From an uncultured Comamonadaceae bacterium (lineage in GTDB: Bacteria; Pseudomonadota; Gammaproteobacteria; Burkholderiales; Burkholderiaceae): 11,426 bases of DNA. Below, piece by piece: positions 6,315 through 11,426 of this stretch. The first letter of the stretch is position 1. Every line of letters starts with the position of its first letter. Made by a program: the position numbers and the translations under genes. The stretch lies in contig CAMLQP010000075.1 of NCBI GenBank assembly GCA_946482115.1, forward strand, positions 1 to 11,426. The letters are read 5' to 3'. The notes below the pieces were generated by a model that was not told the origin of the DNA, did no database searches, and saw only the letters and a program-made list of their open reading frames with translations.

Positions 6315-6324
6315 GGGTTAACCC
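6315..6324. promoter_or_regulatory. Perfect 10-base palindrome before the GNAT gene
   Basis: GGGTTAACCC lies 14 bases upstream of the chosen ATG at 6339 and within the possible longer reading frame from TTG 6303. It could be a regulator site or chance. The gap 6260-6338 otherwise holds a weak 4-base repeat (ACCG 6274-6277, CGGT 6283-6286) and no convincing terminator for the Lrp/AsnC gene. Confidence 0.2.
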
Positions 6325-6338
6325 TTAAATTGATCCGC

Positions 6339-6992
6339 ATGGTCGACGAACTGCCTCCCAAGCCCACCCCCCTGCTGGTGCCCATACGCTCGCTGGGCCC
6401 CAGCCACCGCGAGCGCATCGCCCGCCACCTGCTGGCTCTGGACGAGCGCGACCGCTTCCTGCGGTTCGGCTATGCGGCCAATGACGCGCAGATCCGGCGC
6501 TACGCCGAAAGCCTGGATTTCGACCGGGACGAGATCTTCGGCATCTACAACCGCCGCCTCGAGCTGCTGGCCATGGCCCACCTGGCGTTCTCGGTCGATC
6601 CCAAGTGGCGCAGCTGCGCCGAGTTCGGTGTCAGCGTGGCCAAGCCGGCACGCGGGCGTGGCTACGGCCAGCGCCTGTTCGACCGCGCCGCCATGCACGC
6701 CCGCAACGAAGGCGTGGACATGCTGTTCATCCACGCGCTGAGCGAGAACACGGCCATGCTGCGCATCGCACGCAAGGCCGGCGCCACCATCGAGCGCGAC
6801 GGCTCCGAGAGCCAGGCCCACCTGCGCCTGCCGCCGGCCGATTTCGATTCACGCGTGACCGAGCTGGTGGAGGAGCAGGTGGCGCGCACCGACTACACCC
6901 TCAAGGTGCAGGCCAAGCAGTTCTGGGACTTCCTCGGCGCTCTGCAGGACATCCGCCAGGGCGTGCGCGACGCCCGGGAGAAAGCCCGATAG
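6339..6992 (+). CDS. GNAT family N-acetyltransferase
   Basis: A 217-residue GNAT protein from ATG 6339. Acetyl-CoA-binding motif A is clear: FGVSVAKPARGRGYGQRLFDRA at 96-117, with R105-G-R-G108-Y-G110 matching the Q/R-x-x-G-x-G pyrophosphate loop. Motif B follows in FIHALSENTAMLRIARKAGAT (130-150), where ENTAM is the usual helix start. The N-terminal segment IRSLGPSHRERIARHLLALDERDRFLRFGY (16-45) resembles the start of GNAT domains found in bacterial protein acetyltransferases. A charged C-terminal tail (about 165-217) is extra to the domain and may mediate dimerisation or substrate recognition. The acetyl acceptor is unknown. The start is uncertain: the frame also opens at TTG 6303 and TTG 6330, and no good ribosome-binding site precedes ATG 6339. 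It stands alone between the Lrp gene and corC. Confidence 0.85.
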   Translation: MVDELPPKPTPLLVPIRSLGPSHRERIARHLLALDERDRFLRFGYAANDAQIRRYAESLDFDRDEIFGIYNRRLELLAMAHLAFSVDPKWRSCAEFGVSVAKPARGRGYGQRLFDRAAMHARNEGVDMLFIHALSENTAMLRIARKAGATIERDGSESQAHLRLPPADFDSRVTELVEEQVARTDYTLKVQAKQFWDFLGALQDIRQGVRDAREKAR

Positions 6993-7012
6993 GGCCTGTC
7001 ATGGGCTTGGGG

Positions 7013-7018
7013 TATCCT
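7013..7018 (+). promoter_or_regulatory. Weak -10-like element before corC
   Basis: TATCCT in the 54-base gap between the GNAT gene and corC matches the -10 consensus at four of six positions; no convincing -35 is present. A 6-base inverted repeat (AAGCCC 6982-6987, GGGCTT 7003-7008) spans the GNAT stop but has no T-run. Offered only as the best visible candidate for a corC-lnt promoter. Confidence 0.2.
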
Positions 7019-7046
7019 TGTTCCGTAGCAACTACCCCGTCCGACA

Positions 7047-7913
7047 GTGACAGACCCCTATCCCAGTCCGTCGCCTCACCGCAGCGTGAGGCATGAAGAC
7101 AAACGCGGATTTCTCCAGAAGCTGGCCGAGTTCATCAACCCGGGGCCGGATTCCAAGGACGAGCTCATAGAGACGCTCGCCGAGGCGGAAGACAACAACA
7201 TCATCAACGCCGAATCACGGGTCATGCTCGAGGGCGTGATCCGCATCGCCGACATGACCGCCGGCGACGTGATGGTGGCCGCCCCGCGCATGGATGTGCT
7301 GGACATCCATGCGCCATTCGACGACCTGCTGCACCTGGTCATCGACACTGCGCACTCGCGCTTCCCGGTCTATGAAGGCGAGCGCGAAAACATCATCGGC
7401 ATCCTGCTGGCCAAGGACCTGCTCAAGCTGCAGCGGGCGCCCGAGCTGAACCTGCGTGCCCTGCTGCGCCCCGCCACCTTCGTGCCCGAAAGCAAGGGCC
7501 TGAACGACCTGCTGCGCGAGTTCCGCGGCAACCGCAACCACCTCGCCATCGTAATCGACGAGTTCGGCCGCGTGGCCGGCCTCATCACCATCGAGGATGT
7601 GCTGGAAGAGATCGTCGGGGAGATCGAGGACGAGTTCGACGAGCACGAGGACGACGGCGAGATCTACGCGCTGGCCGACGGCACCTGGCGCGTCAGCGGT
7701 GACTGCGCCATCGAGCGCATCAACGAGTCCTTTGGGCTGGACCTGCCGGAAGACGGCTTCGACACCATAGGCGGCATGATCGCCCACGCCATGGGCCATG
7801 TGCCGCGCCGGGGCGAATTCCACGACCTGGGGCACCTGCGCTTCACCGTGCTGCACACCAAGGGCGGCGCGGTCAAGTGGTTCAAGGCCATGCCGCAGCC
7901 GGCCGAGGCGTGA
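7047..7913 (+). CDS. corC: CorC/HlyC family CBS-domain protein
   Basis: A 288-residue soluble CorC-type protein. After a short N-terminal region with PDSKDELIETLAEAEDNNIINAES (34-57), two CBS repeats occupy about 72-128 and 138-193; they include DVMVAAPRMDVL (74-85), SRFPVYEGERENIIGILLAKDLL (104-126) and HLAIVIDEFGRVAGLITIEDVLEEIVGEI (165-193). An acidic run (191-205) leads to the CorC_HlyC domain at about 206-284. There is no DUF21 membrane domain, so it is the short CorC form rather than a full transporter. CorC was named for a role in magnesium and cobalt efflux; in many proteobacteria it is genetically linked to lnt, as here. The start is GTG with no clear ribosome-binding site; homologues begin at this point and there is no in-frame ATG nearby. 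The stop overlaps the start of lnt (GTGA), implying coupled translation. The usual upstream partner ybeY is not next to it. Confidence 0.93.
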   Translation: MTDPYPSPSPHRSVRHEDKRGFLQKLAEFINPGPDSKDELIETLAEAEDNNIINAESRVMLEGVIRIADMTAGDVMVAAPRMDVLDIHAPFDDLLHLVIDTAHSRFPVYEGERENIIGILLAKDLLKLQRAPELNLRALLRPATFVPESKGLNDLLREFRGNRNHLAIVIDEFGRVAGLITIEDVLEEIVGEIEDEFDEHEDDGEIYALADGTWRVSGDCAIERINESFGLDLPEDGFDTIGGMIAHAMGHVPRRGEFHDLGHLRFTVLHTKGGAVKWFKAMPQPAEA

Positions 7914-9547
7914 CGGCCCGGCCCTCCGTGTTGCGCGAGCTGGCCGCCCTGCTGGCGGTGGTGCTGGCCGGGGTTGCACAGGCCTTTGCGCTTGCCTGGC
8001 CGTTCGCCTCCGTGCCCTCGTTGAGCCTGACCGCCGACCAGCCGTCGGGGTTGCTGCAGCTGCTGGCGCTGGCCCTGGGGTTGTGGGTGGTGCGGGCCGC
8101 CCCCACCGGCCGGCGGGCCGTGCTGCGCGGCTGGGTGCTGGCCACGGCGTGGCTCGCGGCCACCTTCTGGTGGCTGTACGTCTCCATGCACACCTACGGC
8201 GGCCTGCCGGCGCCGCTGGCGGCCTTCGCCGTCTGGGCGCTGGCGGCCTGCCTGGCGCTGTACTACGCCGTGGCGCTCGCGTTGTGGTGGCGCTGGCGCG
8301 CCTCGGCCGCCTGGAGCCAGGCGCTGGCGCTGGCGGCGCTGTGGACGTTCGCGGAACTCGCCCGCGCCACCTGGTTCACCGGCTTTCCCTGGGGGGCCAT
8401 CGGCTACGCCCACGCCGACACCTTGACGGCCCTCGCGCCCTGGCTGGGCGTCTACGGCATCGGTGCCGTGGCGGCGGTGCTGGCGGCACTGGCGGCGGCG
8501 CTGCCGTCGCGGGCCTGGCGCGGCGGGCTGCTGGGCCTGTGCCTGGCCGGTGGCCTGTGGTGGTCGGCCGGTGGCGACCGCCTGCGCGAGACGGGCAGCG
8601 ACGCCGGCGGGCTGGCGGTCAGGCTGCTGCAGGGCAACATCGCCCAGGACGAGAAGTTCAGCGGCAGCAGCGGCCTGCCGCAGGCGCTGTCCTGGTACGG
8701 CGACCAGATCCGCGCGGCCGTGGCGCGGCCGCAGCCCACGCTGGTGGTGGCGCCCGAGACGGCGATCCCCCAGCTGCCGCAGCAGCAGCCGCTGGACTAC
8801 TGGCGCCCGCTGTGGCGCGCCGTGGCCGACGGCCGCGGTGCCGTACTGCTGGGGCTGCCTCTGGGGGACTTTGAGGCGGGCTACACCAACTCGGTCTGGG
8901 GCTGGACGCCGGACGCCGCTGCGCGCGCGCTGCAGGCCGGTGCCGCGCCAGCCGGCCACGAAGACCCGCCCACCGCCGCGCTGCAGGCCTTCCACCGCTA
9001 CGACAAGTCCCACCTCGTCCCGTTCGGCGAGTTCATCCCGACGGGCTTTCGCTGGTTCGTGCGGATGATGAACATCCCGCTGGGTGATTTCGCGCGCGGC
9101 GGCCTGGGCCAGCCGCCGCTGGCTTTCGGCGGCCAGCGGCTGGCGCCCAACATCTGCTATGAAGACCTGTTCGGCGAGGAACTGGCCGTGGGCTTCGCCG
9201 ACACACCCACCGCGCCCACGGTGCTGGTCAACCTGAGCAACATCGCCTGGTTCGGCGACACCGTGGCCATCGCCCAGCACCTGCAGATCTCGCGCCTGCG
9301 CGCCATGGAGCTCGGGCGGCCCATGCTGCGCGCCACCAATACAGGGGCCACGGCGGTGATCGACCACACCGGCCGGGTGACCCACGCGCTGCCGCGCCTC
9401 ACGCGCGGCGGCCTGGATGCCGAGGTGCGCGGCCGCGAGGGACTGACGCCGTTTGCCCGCTGGGCGGCGCGCTGGGGCCTGTGGCCGCTGGGCCTGGGGG
9501 CCGCGCTGCTGCTGGCCCTGGCCTGGGCGGGCCGCCGCCGCCCGTAA
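7910..9547 (+). CDS. lnt: Apolipoprotein N-acyltransferase
   Basis: A 545-residue inner-membrane enzyme that adds the third acyl chain, from phospholipid, to the N-terminal cysteine of lipoproteins, the last step of lipoprotein maturation before Lol sorting. Hydrophobic segments cover most of residues 10-220, with one more at about 524-541, as in the family. The nitrilase-like periplasmic domain (about 235-510) carries the catalytic triad: Glu283 in VVAPETAIPQLP, Lys366 in YDKSHLVPFGEF and Cys416 in ICYEDLFGEEL. NLSNIAWFGD (441-450) and RATNTGATAVID (474-485) are further family hallmarks. The chosen GTG at 7910 overlaps the corC stop by four bases; the frame also opens at GTG 7877 inside corC, which I consider less likely. 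Only a poorly spaced GAGG precedes the start, fitting reinitiation after corC. The TAA stop forms part of a TAAAAT element and is followed by a terminator. Confidence 0.96.
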   Translation: MTARPSVLRELAALLAVVLAGVAQAFALAWPFASVPSLSLTADQPSGLLQLLALALGLWVVRAAPTGRRAVLRGWVLATAWLAATFWWLYVSMHTYGGLPAPLAAFAVWALAACLALYYAVALALWWRWRASAAWSQALALAALWTFAELARATWFTGFPWGAIGYAHADTLTALAPWLGVYGIGAVAAVLAALAAALPSRAWRGGLLGLCLAGGLWWSAGGDRLRETGSDAGGLAVRLLQGNIAQDEKFSGSSGLPQALSWYGDQIRAAVARPQPTLVVAPETAIPQLPQQQPLDYWRPLWRAVADGRGAVLLGLPLGDFEAGYTNSVWGWTPDAAARALQAGAAPAGHEDPPTAALQAFHRYDKSHLVPFGEFIPTGFRWFVRMMNIPLGDFARGGLGQPPLAFGGQRLAPNICYEDLFGEELAVGFADTPTAPTVLVNLSNIAWFGDTVAIAQHLQISRLRAMELGRPMLRATNTGATAVIDHTGRVTHALPRLTRGGLDAEVRGREGLTPFARWAARWGLWPLGLGAALLLALAWAGRRRP

Positions 9548-9550
9548 AAT
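9545..9550 (+). promoter_or_regulatory. Possible -10 element for glyQS
   Basis: TAAAAT, sharing its first three bases with the lnt stop codon, matches the -10 consensus at five of six positions. No good -35 is seen upstream in the GC-rich end of lnt. If used, transcription would start near 9557 and the leader would contain the hairpin at 9562-9583. Confidence 0.3.
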
Positions 9551-9561
9551 GCAGGGAACCT

Positions 9562-9592
9562 CGGCCGCGCCTTGCTGCGGCCGGTCTTTTTT
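9562..9592 (+). terminator. Intrinsic terminator between lnt and glyQ
   Basis: CGGCCGC at 9562-9568 pairs perfectly with GCGGCCG at 9577-9583 across an 8-base loop, and is followed by GTC and six T (9587-9592). This is a classic rho-independent terminator for the corC-lnt transcript. It lies only 12 bases before the glyQ ATG, so glyQ must be transcribed through it or from a very short leader; it may act as an attenuator. Confidence 0.8.
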
Positions 9593-9604
9593 CTTCCCGC
9601 CGTC

Positions 9605-10510
9605 ATGTTGACCTTCCAGCAAATCATCCTGAAACTGCAGTCGTACTGGGCCGACCAGGGCTGCGCGCTGCTGCAGCCCTACGACATGGAGGTGGGTGCC
9701 GGCACCAGCCACACCGCCACCTTCCTGCGCGCGCTGGGCCCCGAGCCCTGGAAGGCCGCCTACGTGCAGCCCAGCCGCCGCCCCAAGGACGGCCGCTACG
9801 GCGAGAACCCCAACCGCCTGCAGCACTACTACCAGTACCAGGTGGTGCTCAAGCCCGCGCCGGCCAACATCCTGGAGCTCTACCTGGGCTCGCTCGAAGC
9901 CTTGGGCTTTGACCTGAAGAAGAACGACATCCGCTTCGTCGAGGACGACTGGGAGAACCCCACGCTGGGCGCCTGGGGCCTGGGCTGGGAGGTCTGGCTC
10001 AACGGCATGGAGGTGACGCAGTTCACCTACTTCCAGCAGGTCGGCGGCATCGACTGCAAGCCCATCACCGGCGAGATCACCTACGGTCTGGAGCGCCTGG
10101 CGATGTACCTGCAGGGCGTGGACAACGTCTACAACCTGAAGTGGACCGATGACCTGAGCTACGGCGACGTCTACCACCAGAACGAGGTCGAGCAGTCGAC
10201 CTACAACTTCGAGCATTCCGATGCCGACTTCCTGTTCACCGCCTTCGGGGCGTACGAAAAGCAGGCGCGGCACCTGATGGAGCAGCAGCTGGCGCTGCCG
10301 GCCTACGAACAGGTGCTCAAGGCCGCCCACACCTTCAACCTGCTGGACGCGCGCGGTGCCATCAGCGTGACCGAACGCGCCGCCTACATCGGCCGCATCC
10401 GCAACCTCGCGCGCAGCGTCGCGCAAAGCTACTACGAGAGCCGCGAGCGCCTGGGCTTCCCGATGGCCCCGCGCGAATGGGTCGAATCGATGACGAAGAA
10501 GGCCGCCTGA
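9605..10510 (+). CDS. glyQ: Glycine--tRNA ligase, alpha subunit
   Basis: A 301-residue class II synthetase subunit, nearly the length of the E. coli protein (303). It holds the catalytic core of the alpha2-beta2 glycyl-tRNA synthetase, activating glycine with ATP and charging tRNA-Gly in the cytoplasm. The start is typical of the family: [18 protein letters not shown] (3-20), [13 protein letters not shown] (24-36). Motif 2 is [25 protein letters not shown] (53-77), [38 protein letters not shown] (111-148) is a highly conserved core, and [18 protein letters not shown] (156-173) is motif 3. The ATG at 9605 is preferred over a TTG at 9572, which would fall within the terminator. No Shine-Dalgarno sequence precedes it; the upstream leader is pyrimidine-rich instead. 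glyS follows after 13 bases. Confidence 0.98.
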   Translation: MLTFQQIILKLQSYWADQGCALLQPYDMEVGAGTSHTATFLRALGPEPWKAAYVQPSRRPKDGRYGENPNRLQHYYQYQVVLKPAPANILELYLGSLEALGFDLKKNDIRFVEDDWENPTLGAWGLGWEVWLNGMEVTQFTYFQQVGGIDCKPITGEITYGLERLAMYLQGVDNVYNLKWTDDLSYGDVYHQNEVEQSTYNFEHSDADFLFTAFGAYEKQARHLMEQQLALPAYEQVLKAAHTFNLLDARGAISVTERAAYIGRIRNLARSVAQSYYESRERLGFPMAPREWVESMTKKAA

Positions 10511-10523
10511 AAGCACAACAACC

Positions 10524-11426
10524 ATGACGACCGCGAACCTTCTCGTTGAACTGTTTGTCGAGGAACTGCCGCCCAAGGCACTGAAGAAGCTGGGCGAGGC
10601 CTTCGGCACCGCGCTGTTTGACCGTCTGCAGGCCCAGGGCCTGGCGGGCGCCGCCTCGGTGCTCACCACCTACGCCTCGCCGCGCCGCCTGGCCGCGCAC
10701 GTGAGCGCCGTCGCCGCGCAAGCTGCCGACCAGTCCGTGTCGCAGAAACTCATGCCGGTATCGGTGGCGCTGGACGCCAGCGGCCAGGCCACGCCCGCGC
10801 TGCTCAAGAAGCTGGCCTCGGTGGGCGCCGATGCCTCCGCCGTGGCCGGCCTGCGCCGCGAAGGCGAGGGCAAGAACGAGGCGCTGTACTTCGACAGCAC
10901 CGCCCAGGGTGCCACCCTGGCCCAGGGCCTGCAGGCCGCGCTGGACGAGGCGCTGGCCAGGCTGCCCATTCCCAAGGTCATGACCTACCAGCTGGCCGAC
11001 GGCTGGACCGACGTGAAGTTCGTGCGCCCGGCGCACGCGCTGGTGGCGCTGCACGGCGACGCCGTGGTGCCCGTGGGCGCGCTGGGCCTTTCGGCGGGCC
11101 GCCATACGCACGGCCACCGTTTCGAAGCCCAGGTCGATCCGGTCGCGATCCCCAGCGCCGATGCCTACGCCGCCACCCTGGCTGGTGAAGGCGCCGTGAT
11201 CGCCTCTTTCGCCGAACGCCGCGCCGAGATCGTGCGCCAGCTGCAGGCCGCGGCCGCGCAGGTGGGCGGCGGCTGCAAGCCCATCGACGACGACGCGCTG
11301 CTGGACGAGGTGACCGCGCTGGTCGAGCGCCCCAACGTGCTGGTGTGCGAATTCGAAAAGGAGTTCCTCGACGTGCCGCAGGAGTGCCTCATCCTCACGA
11401 TGAAGGCCAACCAGAAGTATTTCCCG
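10524..11426 (+). CDS. glyS: Glycine--tRNA ligase, beta subunit (N-terminal part, runs off right edge)
   Basis: The frame is open from ATG 10524 to the window end, 301 complete codons of a protein usually about 690-720 residues long. The N-terminus NLLVELFVEELPPKALKKLG (5-24) and ASPRRLAAHV (51-60) are hallmarks of the glycyl-tRNA synthetase beta subunit, as are PKVMTYQLADGWTDVKFVRPAHALVALHG (149-177), SAGRHTHGHRF (190-200), and the segment VPQECLILTMKANQKYFP at the right edge. The beta subunit binds tRNA-Gly and is required for the activity of the alpha subunit made from glyQ, 13 bases upstream, so the two form an operon. The ribosome-binding site is weak (GAAAG about 10 bases before the ATG), suggesting translation linked to glyQ. 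The C-terminal HD and anticodon-binding-like parts lie outside the window. Confidence 0.98.
   Translation, partial: MTTANLLVELFVEELPPKALKKLGEAFGTALFDRLQAQGLAGAASVLTTYASPRRLAAHVSAVAAQAADQSVSQKLMPVSVALDASGQATPALLKKLASVGADASAVAGLRREGEGKNEALYFDSTAQGATLAQGLQAALDEALARLPIPKVMTYQLADGWTDVKFVRPAHALVALHGDAVVPVGALGLSAGRHTHGHRFEAQVDPVAIPSADAYAATLAGEGAVIASFAERRAEIVRQLQAAAAQVGGGCKPIDDDALLDEVTALVERPNVLVCEFEKEFLDVPQECLILTMKANQKYFP

Noticed and set aside
6982..7008. Inverted repeat across the end of the GNAT gene as a terminator
   Set aside because: Six-base arms with a 15-base spacer are followed by G residues, not a T-run.
9548..9604. T-box or glycine riboswitch upstream of glyQ
   Set aside because: The gap is only 57 bases, too short for either structure, and shows no T-box sequence; only the terminator hairpin is supported.
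7664..10669. A 1001-codon open frame on the minus strand opposite the end of corC, lnt, glyQ and the start of glyS
   Set aside because: The sense strand encodes unmistakable Lnt and GlyQ with all catalytic motifs. The antisense product is low-complexity, rich in Gly, Ala, Arg, Gln and Val, without recognisable domains, as expected from codon bias in high-GC DNA.

Overview
The window is high-GC, densely packed chromosomal DNA that looks like a betaproteobacterium, probably Burkholderiales/Comamonadaceae. This rests on protein style, strong GC bias in third positions, and the sets corC-lnt, glyQ-glyS and hppD-phhA with a divergent Lrp/AsnC regulator; it is inference, not a database match. Nearly all of it is coding, no intergenic gap exceeds about 130 bases, and I see no mobile element, CRISPR array, tRNA or rRNA.

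Layout. (1) Positions 1-553, minus strand: the first 184 codons of an FdhF/YdeP-type molybdopterin oxidoreductase that runs off the left edge. (2) Positions 680-3713, plus strand: a tight three-gene operon of a Tat-signal small subunit resembling gluconate 2-dehydrogenase subunit 3, a GMC flavoprotein dehydrogenase of the fatty-alcohol-oxidase-like type, and a membrane-anchored alpha/beta hydrolase (ATGA overlap). The first two look like a two-subunit periplasmic dehydrogenase exported together; the hydrolase may release its substrate. (3) Positions 3674-5666, minus strand: hppD then phhA, the phenylalanine to tyrosine and 4-hydroxyphenylpyruvate to homogentisate steps of aromatic amino acid breakdown. 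The 3' end of phhA overlaps the hydrolase gene by 40 bases, tail to tail. (4) Positions 5780-6259, plus strand: a divergent Lrp/AsnC regulator; the AT-rich 113-base gap to hppD carries several inverted repeats that are candidate operators. (5) Positions 6339-6992: a GNAT acetyltransferase. (6) Positions 7047-9547: corC and lnt, translationally coupled through a GTGA overlap; these are envelope genes (CBS-domain CorC protein and apolipoprotein N-acyltransferase). (7) Positions 9562-9592: an intrinsic terminator just before glyQ. (8) Positions 9605-11426: glyQ and the first 301 codons of glyS, the two subunits of tetrameric glycyl-tRNA synthetase.

Most of the window is core metabolism and housekeeping. 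The least explained part is the small-subunit/GMC/hydrolase operon, where a hydrolase occupies the place taken by a cytochrome c gene in well-known three-subunit dehydrogenases, and where the flavoprotein carries a cysteine trio that could hold an iron-sulfur cluster. The terminator-like hairpin lodged between a possible promoter and the glyQ start is the best regulatory lead. I did not find convincing evidence for an entirely new system.
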